Source: Actinomycetota bacterium
Lineage (GTDB): Bacteria; Actinomycetota; Thermoleophilia; Solirubrobacterales; Solirubrobacteraceae
NCBI GenBank assembly: GCA_005884115.1
Contig: VAXW01000002.1
Span: 248,001-312,000 of the forward strand
DNA: 64,000 bases
Direction of reading: 5' to 3'
Of the stretch, positions 44,800 through 63,906 are shown piece after piece. The notes below the pieces were generated by a model that saw nothing but the letters and a program-made list of their open reading frames with translations, did no database searches and was not told the DNA's origin. A program made the translations under genes and the position numbers. Each line of letters opens with the position of its first letter. Position 1 is the stretch's first letter.

Positions 44800-45596
44800 C
44801 AGCGCCCTCGCCCGCGCCCGTTGCCGGGCCCGCCCTCGCCACCGCGCGCTCGCCCTCGGCCGGGTCCTGATCCGGCGCCCCGCCCGCGGCCGCGCGCGTC
44901 GCGGCCGTCGCGCTCGGAGCTAGGCGGCGCGGGCGCCGTCATGTCGGTGAGATCTGCGCCCGTGTAGCCCTCGGGCATGATCTCGCCCTTGTTCATCCAG
45001 CACTTCACGCCGATCCGTCCAAACGTCGTACGCGCCTCATAGAAGCCGTAGTCGATGTCGGCGCGCATAGTGTGCAGCGGCACGCGGCCGTCGGAGTAGC
45101 TTTCGGTGCGCGCCATCTCCGCGCCACCCAGGCGCCCGGCGACCTGCACCTTGACTCCCTTGGCGCCCGAGCGCATCGCGCTCGTCAGGGCCCGCTTCAT
45201 CGCGCGGCGGAATGCGACCCGGTTCTGCAGCTGCTCGGCGATCGACTGAGCGACCAGCGCGGCGTCGAGCTCGGGGCGCTTGATCTCGAGGATGTTGACC
45301 TTGATCTGCTTGTTGGTGATGCGGTGCAGGTCGCGCCGCAGGGCATCCACTTCGCTGCCCGACTTGCCGATCACGATGCCCGGACGCGCGGTGTGGATGT
45401 TGACCTCGAGTTCGCCCGAGTCCTTGCGGATCGTGATGTCGGAAAGGCCGGCATGCGCAAGCTTGGTGGTGATGTGCTCGCGGATGCGCACATCCTCGGC
45501 GAGATAGTCCGAGAAGTTGCGCGCGCTGAACCAGTTCGACTTCCAGTCGTGGATGTATCCAACGCGCATCGCCTCTGGGTGAACCTTCTGTCCCAT
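44799..45596 (-). CDS. rpsC: 30S ribosomal protein S3 with Arg/Gly-rich C-terminal tail
   Basis: A 265-residue S3. It has M-G-Q-K-V-H-P at the start, the KH domain with [11 protein letters not shown] and the C-terminal domain with A-R-T-E-S-Y and [10 protein letters not shown]. The last ~40 residues are an R-G-R-G-type tail ([15 protein letters not shown]). S3 lines the mRNA entry channel; a basic RGG-like tail could bind RNA. Confidence 0.97.
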   Translation of the reverse strand: MGQKVHPEAMRVGYIHDWKSNWFSARNFSDYLAEDVRIREHITTKLAHAGLSDITIRKDSGELEVNIHTARPGIVIGKSGSEVDALRRDLHRITNKQIKVNILEIKRPELDAALVAQSIAEQLQNRVAFRRAMKRALTSAMRSGAKGVKVQVAGRLGGAEMARTESYSDGRVPLHTMRADIDYGFYEARTTFGRIGVKCWMNKGEIMPEGYTGADLTDMTAPAPPSSERDGRDARGRGRGAGSGPGRGRARGGEGGPGNGRGRGR

Positions 45597-45626
45597 CTGT
45601 GGTAGCTCTCGCTTTGCTCGCAGTGC

Positions 45627-46307
45627 TCAGGGTTTTGGTGTCAAGGTGATCGTCAAGTGGCTCGTACGCTTGCGAATTGATGTCGCGCGCCCCATCGCGC
45701 GCGGCCGGAAGCGCTTGATCGTCGGCCCTTCGTCGGCGTACGCGTCGCGCACGATCAGATCGGCCTCGAGCAGTTCGTGATTGCTCTCGGCGTTCGCGAC
45801 CGCCGACTCGAGCAGCTTGCTCCAGTCGCGCGCCACCTCACGCGGGGTGAATGCGAGGATAGCGCGCGCGTCCTGCACGGACTTCCCGCGCAGGTGGCCG
45901 CTGACGAGCCGCGCCTTGCGCGCTGACGTTCGCACGTAGCGCGCCCGCGCCCGCACCAACCGGCGCCGGGGCGCGCGGCTGCGTCTCGCGCGGGGCGGGG
46001 GGCTCGCGGGCTCCCCTGTGGCGTCGCGCTGCCGGCCCGCGGCAGGAGTGGCGGCCTCGGCCGGCTCGCCCTCTGGGGCCTTCGGCGCCGCTTTGGCGCC
46101 GCGCGCGCGGGCACGGCGCGGTTTCTCCTGGGCGGGCGGCCGCTGCTCGTCGGGCTGCTGCGCGCCTTGGGTGGCCTCACCAGCACCTGCCTTCGCACTC
46201 TGTTGCTTGGCGCCTGCGCGTTTCCTGACGCGAGGTTTCCTGGGCGCGGGCTGCTCGGCCGGCCCGTCGGCCGGGGTCTCGCCGTCCATTTTCTGCTCCG
46301 CGCTCAT
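45627..46307 (-). CDS. rplV: 50S ribosomal protein L22 with ~115-residue N-terminal extension
   Basis: Residues ~117-226 are a normal L22 ([38 protein letters not shown]). The N-terminal half is Pro/Ala/Lys/Arg/Glu-rich and low complexity. The annotated start overlaps the rpsS stop by 4 bp, the normal coupling position, which supports translation of the whole frame; no ribosome binding site is seen before the core. Confidence 0.95.
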   Translation of the reverse strand: MSAEQKMDGETPADGPAEQPAPRKPRVRKRAGAKQQSAKAGAGEATQGAQQPDEQRPPAQEKPRRARARGAKAAPKAPEGEPAEAATPAAGRQRDATGEPASPPPRARRSRAPRRRLVRARARYVRTSARKARLVSGHLRGKSVQDARAILAFTPREVARDWSKLLESAVANAESNHELLEADLIVRDAYADEGPTIKRFRPRAMGRATSIRKRTSHLTITLTPKP

Positions 46308-46576
46308 CGCAGCTTCGCCGATCCCGCATGTCCCCGGAACACCCGCGTGGGGGCGAACTCGCCGAGCTTGTGCCCGACCATCGACTCGCTGATGAACACC
46401 GGCACGTGCTTGCGGCCGTCATGCACGGCGATCGTGTGTCCCACCATCTCCGGGAAGATCGTCGAGGCGCGCGACCATGTCCTGAGCATCTTCTTGCTGT
46501 TGGCGGCGTTGAGCTCTTCTATGCGCGCCATCAGCCGCTCTTCCACCCATGGCCCCTTCTTGCTGGAGCGGCTCAT
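46304..46576 (-). CDS. rpsS: 30S ribosomal protein S19
   Basis: A 90-residue S19 ([38 protein letters not shown]). ATG 46576 overlaps the rplB stop by 4 bp. Confidence 0.97.
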   Translation of the reverse strand: MSRSSKKGPWVEERLMARIEELNAANSKKMLRTWSRASTIFPEMVGHTIAVHDGRKHVPVFISESMVGHKLGEFAPTRVFRGHAGSAKLR

Positions 46577-47418
46577 CTCTGCTTGCCCTTGCCGCGCCTG
46601 CGCCCGCGCACGACCAGCGCGTCGGAGCGCTTGTTCTGCTTGCGCGTGCGATAGCCGAGCGTCGGCACGCCCCATGGCGTGACCGGATGACGTCCAGCCG
46701 TGGTCGAGCCCTCGCCGCCGCCATGCGGGTGGTCGACGGGGTTCATCGCCGTACCCCGCGTCTGTGGGCGCACGCCCATGTGGCGCTTGCGGCCCGCCTT
46801 GCCCACCTTCACGTTCTGGTGGTCGGCGTTCCCGAGCGTGCCGACGGTCGCGCGGCAGGCGGCGCGTACCATCCGCATCTCGCCCGACGGCAGGCGCAGC
46901 GTGGCCATGTCGCCGTCCTTGGCCATGAGCTGGATCGACGCACCCGCCGAGCGCGCCATCTGCCCGCCGCGGCCGGGCTGGAGCTCCACGTTGTGCACGA
47001 CCGTCCCGACGGGCATGCGCGCGAGCTCGAGGCAGTTGCCGACGGCGATGTCGGCACCCGCGCCCGAGGACACGGTCATGCCTACAGCCAGGCGCTGGGG
47101 CGCGAGGATGTAGCGCTTCTCGCCGTCGCCGTAGTGCAGCAGGGCGATGTAAGAGGAGCGGTTGGGGTCGTACTCGATCGCAGCCACCTTCGCCTCGATG
47201 CCGTCCTTGCGCCGCTTGAAGTCGATCTGTCTGTAGGCGCGCTTGGCGCCGCCGCCGCGATGGCGAGCCGTCTTGCGCCCGTGCGCGTTGCGCCCGCCGC
47301 TCTTGGCGAGCCCTTCGACGAGCTTCTTCTCGGGCTTGCTCTTGGTGATCTCGGCGAAGTCGGGAAAGGAGGCCGCGCGTCGGCCGGGACTGGTGGGCTT
47401 GGGCTTGCGGATGGCCAT
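46573..47418 (-). CDS. rplB: 50S ribosomal protein L2
   Basis: A 281-residue L2. It has [17 protein letters not shown] and the conserved [16 protein letters not shown] region whose His is important for peptidyl transfer. Normal length. Confidence 0.98.
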   Translation of the reverse strand: MAIRKPKPTSPGRRAASFPDFAEITKSKPEKKLVEGLAKSGGRNAHGRKTARHRGGGAKRAYRQIDFKRRKDGIEAKVAAIEYDPNRSSYIALLHYGDGEKRYILAPQRLAVGMTVSSGAGADIAVGNCLELARMPVGTVVHNVELQPGRGGQMARSAGASIQLMAKDGDMATLRLPSGEMRMVRAACRATVGTLGNADHQNVKVGKAGRKRHMGVRPQTRGTAMNPVDHPHGGGEGSTTAGRHPVTPWGVPTLGYRTRKQNKRSDALVVRGRRRGKGKQR

Positions 47419-47430
47419 CGCTACAAGCTC

Positions 47431-47730
47431 CTAGGCCTCGACGGCCGCGAGGCCCTGGAAGATCGGAATCGTCTCGCCTGCCTGCACCTGCACGATGGCC
47501 TTCTTCCACGCCCGCCGGTGGCCGCGCGTGGTGCCACGCCGCTTGGGCTTGGGCTTGACCGCGACCGTCCTGACCGCCACCACGTGGACGCCGAAGGTGG
47601 ACTCGACGGCCTGACGGATCTGGGTCTTGTGGGCTTCGGGGTGCACTCTGAAGGTGTAGCGGTTGGCCGCCGAGAGCACGTAGCTCTTCTCCGAGACCAC
47701 AGGGCGGATGATCACCTGCGAGTGGTGCAT
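47431..47730 (-). CDS. rplW: 50S ribosomal protein L23
   Basis: A 99-residue L23 ([32 protein letters not shown]). ATG 47730 overlaps the rplD stop (TGATG); an in-frame start six codons upstream is not needed. It forms the exit-tunnel docking site for trigger factor and SRP. Confidence 0.96.
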   Translation of the reverse strand: MHHSQVIIRPVVSEKSYVLSAANRYTFRVHPEAHKTQIRQAVESTFGVHVVAVRTVAVKPKPKRRGTTRGHRRAWKKAIVQVQAGETIPIFQGLAAVEA

Positions 47731-48353
47731 CAGGAGCTCCCCGCGCACACGCGCGCCGTCAGGGAGGCGAGAGCCTCATTCGAGAGCAGCAGCGAGGCCG
47801 CTCCGACGAGGTCCGCCACGCCCACGTCCTCGGCGTTCTTGACAGCGACGTCAGCGAGGTTGCGAAACGAGAGCGCGGCAGCCCGCTCCTCGGAGACGAG
47901 CGCCACCAGCGTAGGACGGGGCTGACCCCAGTTCTCCAGCAGCGCCGAGGCATCGCTGGTCTTGGGCTCTTTGAAGGACGCCGTGTCGATGATCCCGATC
48001 GATTCCCTCTCGGCGTGCAGCGAGAGCGCGCTGCGCAGCGCGGCTCGCCGCTCCTTGCGGTTCACCTTGAAGGCGTAGGAGCGCGGCTGAGGCCCGAACG
48101 CGATGCCTCCGCCCGTCCAGATCGGCGAGCGGTTCGAGCCCGCACGAGCACGCCCCGTACCCTTCTGGCGCCACGGCTTGGCGCCGCCGCCGGAGACCTT
48201 TCCGCGCGTTTTCGTGGCAGCGGTGCCGCGGCGGCGGGCCGCCTGCTCGGCACGGACGCTCTGGTGCACGAGCGGGCCGTAGAAGCGCTCGGCGAAAGCT
48301 GCCTCGTCGAGCTTGACCGTCTTGCCGGCCCCGAGCACGGGTGCGTCAGGCAT
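47730..48353 (-). CDS. rplD: 50S ribosomal protein L4
   Basis: A 207-residue L4 with [33 protein letters not shown] and the tunnel loop G-P-Q-P-R-S-Y. It overlaps rplC by 8 bp. In some bacteria L4 represses its own operon. Confidence 0.97.
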   Translation of the reverse strand: MPDAPVLGAGKTVKLDEAAFAERFYGPLVHQSVRAEQAARRRGTAATKTRGKVSGGGAKPWRQKGTGRARAGSNRSPIWTGGGIAFGPQPRSYAFKVNRKERRAALRSALSLHAERESIGIIDTASFKEPKTSDASALLENWGQPRPTLVALVSEERAAALSFRNLADVAVKNAEDVGVADLVGAASLLLSNEALASLTARVCAGSS

Positions 48354-48960
48354 GGCTTCGAACCTCCACGATCCCGCCGCGCGGACCGGGAACCGAGCCG
48401 CGCACCAGCAGCAGATTGTCCTTGGCGTCGACGGCGACCACCTCGAGCCCTGACTGGGTCGCGCGCCGGTTGCCCATCTGACCCGGGCCGCGGATCCCCT
48501 TGACCACGCGAGATGGCGTCGCCGATGCGCCGATCGAGCCGGGCGCGCGCACGTTGTGCGACCCGTGCGACTTGGGGCCGCTGCGGAAGTTGTGGCGCTT
48601 GATCGTCCCCTGAAAGCCCTTCCCCTTGCTCGTCCCGGACACCTTCACGCGCGTACCCACCTCGAAGGCCTCGACGGTCACGGTATCGCCGAGCTGAAGC
48701 TCCGTCTCTTCGCGGAACTCGACCAGGCGGCGAAGCGGCGGGGCGTCGACCTTCTGCAGGTGCCCAAGTTGGGCCTTGGAGAGGTGCTTTGCCTTCGCTG
48801 GGCCGAACGCCAGCTGAACAGCGTCATAGCCGTCCCGCTCGGCCGTGCGAACGGCCGTCACCGGGCATGGCCCGGCCGCAAGGACGGTCACGCGCTCGAC
48901 GCTGCCGTCCTCCTTGAAGACCTGCGTCATGCCGAGCTTGGTGGCGAGGATTGCGGACAC
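48346..48960 (-). CDS. rplC: 50S ribosomal protein L3
   Basis: A 204-residue L3: K-L-G-M-T-Q-V-F-K-E-D-G near the start, G-T-S-K-G-K-G-F-Q-G-T-I-K-R-H-N-F and the V-R-A-P-G-S-I-G-A loop near the peptidyl transferase centre. It follows rpsJ after 15 bp. Confidence 0.97.
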   Translation of the reverse strand: MSAILATKLGMTQVFKEDGSVERVTVLAAGPCPVTAVRTAERDGYDAVQLAFGPAKAKHLSKAQLGHLQKVDAPPLRRLVEFREETELQLGDTVTVEAFEVGTRVKVSGTSKGKGFQGTIKRHNFRSGPKSHGSHNVRAPGSIGASATPSRVVKGIRGPGQMGNRRATQSGLEVVAVDAKDNLLLVRGSVPGPRGGIVEVRSHA

Positions 48961-48975
48961 GCTGCCGGGCGGGGC

Positions 48976-49302
48976 TCAGGTCGCTAGCCGGATCTCGATG
49001 TCCACGCCGGCGGGCAGATGGTCCAGACGCTGCAGGGAGTCGACCGTCTTGGGCGTCGGCTGATGGATGTCGATCAGGCGCTTGTGCGTGCGGATCTCGA
49101 AGTGCTCGCGCGAGTCCTTGTCCTTGAACGGTGAGCGGATCACGCAGTAGACGTTCTTCTCGGTGGGCAGCGGCACCGGACCTGAGACCGTCGCACCGGT
49201 GCGCGTGGCCGTCTCGACGATCTCCTTCGCCGCCGACTCGATCGCGGAGGTGTCGTACGCCTTCAGGCGGATACGGATCTTGTTCTGGGTTGCCGATGCC
49301 AT
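48976..49302 (-). CDS. rpsJ: 30S ribosomal protein S10
   Basis: A 108-residue S10 ([34 protein letters not shown]). First gene of the S10 operon, 260 bp after tuf, leaving room for its own promoter. ATG 49302 is set by homology. Confidence 0.97.
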   Translation of the reverse strand: MASATQNKIRIRLKAYDTSAIESAAKEIVETATRTGATVSGPVPLPTEKNVYCVIRSPFKDKDSREHFEIRTHKRLIDIHQPTPKTVDSLQRLDHLPAGVDIEIRLAT

Positions 49303-49534
49303 CGAGGTTTTTCGTTGTGTTGCGGGTTCTGCTTGAACGCTGGTGTTGCCGTGGTCTTGTTCCTGCTCGCTTGCCTTTTGTCTGTGTTTTCGGGCCGCCC
49401 GATCCGCGCGGCGCGGGCGGCTCTGCTCGCACCCCGCTTCGGTGCGGCAGCGACGCGCGGGTCGCACGGCGGACCCCGCCTGCTCGCCACCGCCTGGCCG
49501 GCGGCTGTATTAGTCGTATCGGACTGCCAATGTG

Positions 49535-49559
49535 CCACCCGCCCCTGAGGGGCGGGTGG
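49535..49559 (-). terminator. Strong hairpin just after tuf
   Basis: A perfect 11-bp stem (CCACCCGCCCC/GGGGCGGGTGG) with a 3-nt loop begins 3 bp past the tuf stop codon. No U-tract follows. It may terminate the str operon or protect the tuf message end. Confidence 0.6.
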
Positions 49560-49562
49560 GTA

Positions 49563-50747
<1,185 letters not shown>

Positions 50748-50886
50748 TTTGGTTCGCTCCTGTATCGACTCGTGTGTCCGCCTGTGACAGCGAAGTGAGG
50801 GAAATCTATCTAACTGCGGTGGTCACTGCTGCTCGGTGCAGGGCGGGCCTGGACGGGGCTCGTCTGGTGGCGGCCATCGCCTCGCC

Positions 50887-52989
50887 TCACGCCGGAACGG
50901 GCTCGCCGGTGCGCTGCTCGACGATCTTCTCGGCAATGTTGGGCGGAACCTCCTCGTAGCCCTCGAACTGCATCGTGTGGTTGGCACGACCCTGGGTGTT
51001 GGAGCGCAGGTCGGTGGCGTAGCCGAACATCTCGCTGAGCGGCACGCGCGCGCTCACGGCGAGCGCGTTGCCGCGCCGCTCCTGGCCCTCGACGCGGCCG
51101 CGGCGGCGGTTCAGGTCGCCGATCACCTCGCCGAGGAAGTCCTCGGGAGTCACGACCTCGACGGCGAAGATCGGCTCGAGCAGCACCGGTTTGGCGCGTT
51201 TGGCGGCCTCTTTGAGCGCGATCGAGCCGGCGACCTTGAAGGCGACCTCGGAGGAGTCGACGTCGTGGTATTTCCCGTCGACCAGCGTCACGCGCAGGTC
51301 CACGATCGGGTAGCCCGCCTTGACGCCGTTCTCGAGCGCCTCCTCGATGCCCTTTTTCACCGCGGGTATGTACTCGGAGGGCACCGCACCGCCCTTGATC
51401 TTGTTGATGAACTCAAAGCCCTCGCCGGGGGCGGGCTCGACGTCGATGTAGACGACGCCGAACTGGCCCGAGCCGCCGGTCTGGCGGACGAACCTGCCCT
51501 CCACCTTCTCGGCGCTGCCGCGCACGGTCTCGCGATAGGAGACCTGCGGGCGCCCGACGTTGGCCTCGACGCCGAACTCGCGCCGCATGCGGTCCACGAT
51601 CACCTCTAGGTGGAGCTCGCCCATGCCGGAGATCTCGGTCTGCCCGGTTTCCTCGTTGGTGCGCACCTGGAAGGTCGGATCCTCTTCGGCCAGGCGTCCG
51701 AGCGCGATCGACATCTTCTCCTGGTCGGCCTTCGTCTTGGGCTCGACGGCGACCTTGATGACCGGCACGGGAAAGACGATGTTCTCGAGGTGGATGGGCG
51801 CATCGGGGGCCGCGAGCGTGTCGCCGGTGATCACCTGCTTGATCCCGACGGCGGCCGCGATGTCGCCGGCGTAGACCTCGCCGACCTCCTCGCGGTCGTT
51901 GGCATGCATCATCAGAATGCGCCCGATGCGCTCGGTGCGCCCCGTGCCGACGTTGAGGATCCGCGAGCCCGAGGCGAGCGTCCCCGAGTAGACACGGAAG
52001 TAGGTCAGCTTGCCGACGTACGGGTCCGCGGCGATCTTGAAGGCGAGCGCCGCGAACGGCTCGGCGTCGTCCGCGTGCCGCATGACCTGGCGCTCGTTCT
52101 CCTCGCCTTTGATCAGTTCCGTCCCGACCACGGGCGGCACGTCCAGCGGCGATGGCAGGTAGTCGATGACGGCGCCGAGCAGCGGCTGCACGCCCTTGTT
52201 CTTGAACGAGGACCCGCACAGCACCGGCGTGAGCCTCGTCGAGAGGGTCGCGTGGCGGATCGCCTCCTTGAGCTGCTGCTCTGAGATGTCGGCTTCCTCG
52301 AGGATCAGTTCGAGCAGCCCGTCGTCGTAGTGGGAGACCTCCTCCAGCAGGTGTTCGCGCGCGGCAACCGCCTGCGCCTGCAGCTGCTCGGGGATCTCGA
52401 CGATCTCCTGTTCGGTGCCGAGCTCGTCCTTGTAGAGCACTGCCTTCATGGCCACGAGGTCGATGATGCCCTCGAACTCGGCCTCAGACCCGATCGGCAG
52501 CTGGATCGGGACGGGGTGGGCGCCGAGTCGGTCGCGCATCGTCTGCACGCCGCGCTCGAAGTCGGCGCCGATGCGGTCCATCTTGTTGATGTAGGCGATG
52601 CGCGGCACCTGGTACTTGTCCGCCTGGCGCCAGACCGTCTCGGACTGAGGCTCCACGCCGGCCACCGAGTCGAACAGGGCGATCGCGCCGTCGAGCACGC
52701 GCAGCGAGCGCTCGACCTCAACGGTGAAGTCGACGTGGCCGGGCGTATCGATGATGTTGATGCGGTGACCCTTCCACTCGGCAGTCGTCGCCGCCGAGGT
52801 GATCGTGATGCCGCGCTCCTGCTCCTGTTCCATCCAGTCCATCGTGGCCGCGCCCTCGTGCACCTCGCCCATCTTGTAGGTGCGACCGGTGTAGTAGAGG
52901 ATGCGCTCGGTCGTCGTCGTCTTGCCGGCGTCGATGTGCGCCATGATGCCGATGTTGCGGGTCTTCTCGAGGGTGTACTTGCGTGCCAT
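50887..52989 (-). CDS. fusA: Elongation factor G
   Basis: A 700-residue translocase GTPase: [33 protein letters not shown], then domains II-V to P-A. Full length. Preceded by a 308-bp region holding an extended -10 promoter and an intrinsic terminator about 40 bp before the start, so expression may be attenuated. Confidence 0.99.
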   Translation of the reverse strand: MARKYTLEKTRNIGIMAHIDAGKTTTTERILYYTGRTYKMGEVHEGAATMDWMEQEQERGITITSAATTAEWKGHRINIIDTPGHVDFTVEVERSLRVLDGAIALFDSVAGVEPQSETVWRQADKYQVPRIAYINKMDRIGADFERGVQTMRDRLGAHPVPIQLPIGSEAEFEGIIDLVAMKAVLYKDELGTEQEIVEIPEQLQAQAVAAREHLLEEVSHYDDGLLELILEEADISEQQLKEAIRHATLSTRLTPVLCGSSFKNKGVQPLLGAVIDYLPSPLDVPPVVGTELIKGEENERQVMRHADDAEPFAALAFKIAADPYVGKLTYFRVYSGTLASGSRILNVGTGRTERIGRILMMHANDREEVGEVYAGDIAAAVGIKQVITGDTLAAPDAPIHLENIVFPVPVIKVAVEPKTKADQEKMSIALGRLAEEDPTFQVRTNEETGQTEISGMGELHLEVIVDRMRREFGVEANVGRPQVSYRETVRGSAEKVEGRFVRQTGGSGQFGVVYIDVEPAPGEGFEFINKIKGGAVPSEYIPAVKKGIEEALENGVKAGYPIVDLRVTLVDGKYHDVDSSEVAFKVAGSIALKEAAKRAKPVLLEPIFAVEVVTPEDFLGEVIGDLNRRRGRVEGQERRGNALAVSARVPLSEMFGYATDLRSNTQGRANHTMQFEGYEEVPPNIAEKIVEQRTGEPVPA

Positions 52990-53028
52990 GGAAGTGTGCT
53001 TGTGGGTGTCGAGCGCTGCCTTCGGGCC

Positions 53029-53052
53029 AAAAAAATGGGCCCCTCGGGCCCA
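53029..53052 (-). terminator. Intrinsic terminator/attenuator in the fusA leader
   Basis: Perfect 7-bp stem TGGGCCC/GGGCCCA with a 3-nt loop (53036-53052), followed directly by seven T residues on the transcribed sense (53035-53029), the only textbook rho-independent terminator in the window. The U-tract ends 39 bp before the fusA ATG, too close for another promoter. The 3' arm could alternatively pair with GGCCC just past the U-tract. Confidence 0.8.
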
Positions 53053-53167
53053 CGCGCGCTGCTGGTCGGTATGGACCGCTCGGCGTAGCTATGTGCCCAA
53101 GGTCTCCATTTCCTAAGCCTCATCAGGCCGCACTCACGTTTGGCGCGCGAGATGCGACCTGAAATCG

Positions 53168-53176
53168 ACTATAGCA
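53168..53176 (-). promoter_or_regulatory. Extended -10 promoter upstream of fusA
   Basis: TGCTATAGT on the minus strand: an extended TGN plus the -10 TATAGT (53168-53173). The -35 region is poor, as allowed for extended -10 promoters. A start near 53160 gives a leader of ~170 nt that includes the terminator. Confidence 0.5.
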
Positions 53177-53297
53177 GAGGGATTCGTCGCCTCGGCCGGC
53201 ATTCCTGGGCGCGTGGACCACATTTCAGGCCTCAAGGCGTGAGGCCCGCAGCATGCCCAGCTCACGTTGCTGCGAGGCGCGGCGAGCGCCCGGCTGG

Positions 53298-53768
53298 CTA
53301 CCAGCGGTAGTGCGCGAAGGCCTTGTTGGCCTGCGCCATGCGGTAGATGTCGTCCTTGCGCTTGTAGGCGCCGCCCTGCTGCGACTGCGCCTCGGTGAGC
53401 TCGTTGGCCAGTCGCTGCGCCATCGTCTTCTCGCGGCGCTGGCGGGCAAACTCGACCAGCCAGCGCACCGCCAGCGTACGCGCCCGTCGGGCCGGCACCT
53501 CGACCGGAACCTGATACGTGGCCCCGCCGACGCGGCGGGAGCGAACCTCGAGCGTGGGCGTCAGCGCCTTGATCGATGCCTCCAGGGCCTCGACCGGATC
53601 TTGATCGCCGCGCTCGCCGAGCAGCGCCAGGGCGTCGTAGACGATGCGCTCGGCGATCGACTTCTTGCCATCGAGCATGACCTTGTTGATCACCTGCTGG
53701 ACGAGCTTTGAGCGGTGGATCGGATCCACCTCCGCGGGGCGAATCTGGGCGGCTGCGCGGCGCGGCAC
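53298..53768 (-). CDS. rpsG: 30S ribosomal protein S7
   Basis: A 156-residue S7 ([37 protein letters not shown]). It is 7 bp after rpsL. S7 nucleates the 30S head. Confidence 0.98.
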   Translation of the reverse strand: MPRRAAAQIRPAEVDPIHRSKLVQQVINKVMLDGKKSIAERIVYDALALLGERGDQDPVEALEASIKALTPTLEVRSRRVGGATYQVPVEVPARRARTLAVRWLVEFARQRREKTMAQRLANELTEAQSQQGGAYKRKDDIYRMAQANKAFAHYRW

Positions 53769-53775
53769 GAGGGTG

Positions 53776-54171
53776 CTATCTCTTCTTCACGCCGTACTGC
53801 GAGCGAGCCTTCTTGCGATCTGAGACGCCGGCCGCGTCGAGCGTGCCGCGCACGACCTTGTACCTTACGCCGGGGAGGTCCTTGACCCGGCCGCCGCGTA
53901 CGAGCACGACGGAGTGCTCCTGCAGGTTGTGGCCCTCGCCGGGGATGTAGGCGGTGACCTCGATCGAGCCCGAGATGCGCACGCGCGCGACCTTGCGCAG
54001 GGCCGAGTTGGGCTTCTTCGGCGTGGTCGTGTACACGCGCGTGCAAACTCCGCGGCGCTGCGGCGCGGCCACCTTGCGCTTGCGTCCCGTCCCCGACTTC
54101 AGGCCCGGCGTGGCGAGCTTCTTCTTGGGCACCACGCGGCCCTTGCGCACGAGTTGCGAGGTGGTCGGCAT
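53776..54171 (-). CDS. rpsL: 30S ribosomal protein S12
   Basis: A 131-residue S12. The streptomycin-relevant loops have the usual lysines: [11 protein letters not shown] (Lys43 region) and [11 protein letters not shown] (Lys88 region), so a drug-sensitive form is expected. The ATG at 54171 lies 22 bp after the stop of an inserted transporter gene rather than behind rpoC. Confidence 0.98.
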   Translation of the reverse strand: MPTTSQLVRKGRVVPKKKLATPGLKSGTGRKRKVAAPQRRGVCTRVYTTTPKKPNSALRKVARVRISGSIEVTAYIPGEGHNLQEHSVVLVRGGRVKDLPGVRYKVVRGTLDAAGVSDRKKARSQYGVKKR

Positions 54172-54181
54172 GTGGGCGCTG

Positions 54182-54190
54182 ATGCTAGCA
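54182..54190 (-). promoter_or_regulatory. Possible extended -10 element for rpsL
   Basis: TGCTAGCAT on the minus strand fits TGN-TAnnnT and would start transcription only a few bases before the rpsL ATG, giving a nearly leaderless message. No good -35. It is weak evidence, and read-through from the transporter gene is the alternative. Confidence 0.3.
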
Positions 54191-54193
54191 GCG

Positions 54194-55078
54194 CTAGGCA
54201 GCAGCGGCTGAGCCGGCGGCGCGCAGCGGCGCGGGCATCAGCGCGGCGGCGACCACCACGAGCACGAACGCGAGCGCCTGCAGCGTCACGCCCAGCGGGC
54301 TGCCCGCCATGGGGTCGCCGAAGACGACGATCCCGCCTGCTATGCCGGCGATGTTGGCCGCCGTGCCGGTGACGGCGATGACGGGTACCGCCTGCCCATC
54401 CTGTAGCCCGCGGGCGGAGGCGTAGAAGGCGACCACCGAGGCGCTCAGGGCGACGAGCAGCCACGGGCTGAGCGCCAGCGCGAGAAGTCCGTGTGCTCCG
54501 GAGATCCCGGTGAGAGCCTTGATGGCGGTGTCGGAGACGCCGAACAGAATGCCCGCCGCCGCGCCCAGCATCACGCCGTGATGCTCCACCGGCCCGCCCA
54601 TGCGCGGGCCCATGATCAACAGGCCTCCGAGCCCGAAGAGGGTCGCCTCGAAGGAGATCATCGCTGCCTGCGAGAAGTGCGCGTGCGCACCGTGCATCGC
54701 CGGCGCGGTCAGCCCGAGCATCACCAGCCCCGTGGCAGTCAGCATCAGGCCCAGCCACTGGCGCGGGCCGACCTCGAAGCCGAACATGCGCTCGGCCATC
54801 ACCGCGATGAATACAACGCCCGCCGCCAGGGACACCTGCACGACCGACATCGGCGCGAGCGCGAGCGCTGCCACGTGCAGGCCCCAGCTGCCCACAGCGA
54901 TCGCCATGCCGAGCGCGAACCAGCGCGATGAGTAGAGCGCGATCGCCGAGCGTAGAGGGTGCGAGACGCGCACCTTCGCGACTGCGTTGGCCCCGCGGTA
55001 CTTGTAGAAGAACGCGAGGTTCGAGGCGAACGCGCATGCGAGCGCCAGCAGGATTCCAAGGTCGATGGTCAAGGTCAT
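54194..55078 (-). CDS. DMT (EamA-like) superfamily transporter
   Basis: A 294-residue integral membrane protein with about ten hydrophobic segments, arranged as two five-helix halves typical of drug/metabolite transporters ([19 protein letters not shown] in the first half; [17 protein letters not shown] in the second). The conserved P-x-S-V-V-Q helix end is seen in EamA-related proteins. The substrate is unknown. It is inserted between rpoC and rpsL, co-oriented with rpsL, and its C-terminus is only 22 bp from the rpsL start. Confidence 0.82.
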   Translation of the reverse strand: MTLTIDLGILLALACAFASNLAFFYKYRGANAVAKVRVSHPLRSAIALYSSRWFALGMAIAVGSWGLHVAALALAPMSVVQVSLAAGVVFIAVMAERMFGFEVGPRQWLGLMLTATGLVMLGLTAPAMHGAHAHFSQAAMISFEATLFGLGGLLIMGPRMGGPVEHHGVMLGAAAGILFGVSDTAIKALTGISGAHGLLALALSPWLLVALSASVVAFYASARGLQDGQAVPVIAVTGTAANIAGIAGGIVVFGDPMAGSPLGVTLQALAFVLVVVAAALMPAPLRAAGSAAAA

Positions 55079-55196
55079 GGTGTAGGTGGGGGAGCGCTAG
55101 GCCGAGAATGCATCGGTGGGGGCCGCCGGCTGCTTTACTGACTTGAGGCGACCTCGGCACATCGGCCGTTTCGCAGAGCTTGCCGGGCGCACATGT

Positions 55197-55796
55197 GTGC
55201 GAGCTAAAGAACGCGCCAATACACCGATAGGCTGCGCTCCGCAGAGGCCGCTGCTGCTCGTCGACATCGACGGCGTGCTCTCGCTGTTCGGCCCCCGCGA
55301 GCACGGCTCGGCGATCGCGTCGGTCGCGCCCGCTGTGGAGGCGTCCGCCGGCGAGAAGGGCGAAGAGGCGCCGGTGAGCGGGTCCTTCCACGCGATCGAC
55401 GGCATACCGCACTTCCTTTCGTCCACGGCGGCCGCACACCTGCTCGGCCTCGAGCCTTTCTTCGAGCTGGTGTGGGCAAGCGGCTGGGAGGAGAAGGCCA
55501 ACGAATACCTCCCCCGCCTGCTGGGGCTGCCGGCTGAGCTGCCCTATCTGCGTTTTGCTCGCTCCTGCGGGCCCGGCACGAGCACGCTCGGGCACTGGAA
55601 GCTCGACGCGATCGACGCGTACGCCGGCGAGCGCGCGCTCGCCTGGATCGACGACGCGCTCGACGCCACCTGCCACGAGTGGGCGAGCGCGAGGAGCTCG
55701 CCCACGCTGCTCGTGGGAACAGCGCCGCAGCGCGGCTTGACCACGCGGGAGGCCCAGCTGCTGCTGGACTGGGCGGCGAGCCTCGCCGGGCGCTGA
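55197..55796 (+). CDS. HAD-like hydrolase (Swiss-Army-Knife RNA-repair-type HAD)
   Basis: About 199 residues from GTG 55197; a GTG at 55116 is in frame but adds residues with no domain similarity. The HAD motif I L-L-L-V-D-I-D-G-V-L is near residues 19-28 (Asp23, Asp25). The protein continues with L-V-W-A-S-G-W-E-E-K-A-N (motif II-type Ser/Trp region) and A-L-A-W-I-D-D-A-L-D-A (motif IV Asp pair), then a T-A-P-x-x-G-L-T end. Stand-alone members of this HAD type are common in actinobacteria with no assigned substrate. It is the only plus-strand gene in the rpo/rps block and is convergent with rpoC. Confidence 0.75.
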   Translation: MRAKERANTPIGCAPQRPLLLVDIDGVLSLFGPREHGSAIASVAPAVEASAGEKGEEAPVSGSFHAIDGIPHFLSSTAAAHLLGLEPFFELVWASGWEEKANEYLPRLLGLPAELPYLRFARSCGPGTSTLGHWKLDAIDAYAGERALAWIDDALDATCHEWASARSSPTLLVGTAPQRGLTTREAQLLLDWAASLAGR

Positions 55797-55809
55797 GCGC
55801 GCCGGCGCC

Positions 55810-59916
<4,107 letters not shown>

Positions 59917-60029
59917 TTGGCTGTGGCTCTAGCTTTCGCTCGCGTGTTTCACTGACTTGTCGGCTGCTGCTGGCGTCGGGGTGGCGCAGCCCGTTGAGGT
60001 CGCCCGCGCGCGCCGGCGCGCTTTCGGGA

Positions 60030-63680
<3,651 letters not shown>

Positions 63681-63742
63681 AGAACGACTCCTTCGGAGTG
63701 GCGAGAAAACGGGCAGAGGAGGGCGCCGAAGCGCGACTAGCA

Positions 63743-63751
63743 AAGATAGCA
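63743..63751 (-). promoter_or_regulatory. Extended -10 promoter upstream of rpoB
   Basis: TGCTATCTT on the minus strand (TGN plus TATCTT), with TTAGGG 17 bp further upstream as a weak -35. A start near 63736 gives a ~55-nt leader to the TTG at 63680. It would allow rpoBC transcription independent of rplL. Confidence 0.45.
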
Positions 63752-63906
63752 CAGACCAGCGACGCCCCTAAGGGCCGCCGGTGCTCACGGACCCCGCCCT
63801 CGACGCTCGCGTATGTGGCGCGATGTCGTGCCTTGGGCGGCTGCGGCTATTGACCAGCGCCGCAGACTCTACCGGAAAATGCGCGTTTGGGAAGGGGGAT
63901 AAAGGA

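Larger units (their letters stand above)
52990..53297 (-). other. 308-bp rpsG-fusA intergenic leader
   Basis: Holds, in transcription order, a 7-bp hairpin GGCCTCA/TGAGGCC (53228-53246) about 50 bp after rpsG, an extended -10 element (53168-53176), and a terminator with a U7 tract (53029-53052) shortly before fusA. No gene is supported; a short frame starting at ATG 53123 has no stop before fusA. Confidence 0.65.

Noticed and set aside
52990-53123. Leader peptide frame starting at ATG 53123 before fusA
   Set aside because: No ribosome binding site, and the frame runs through fusA without stopping, so it cannot act as a short leader peptide.
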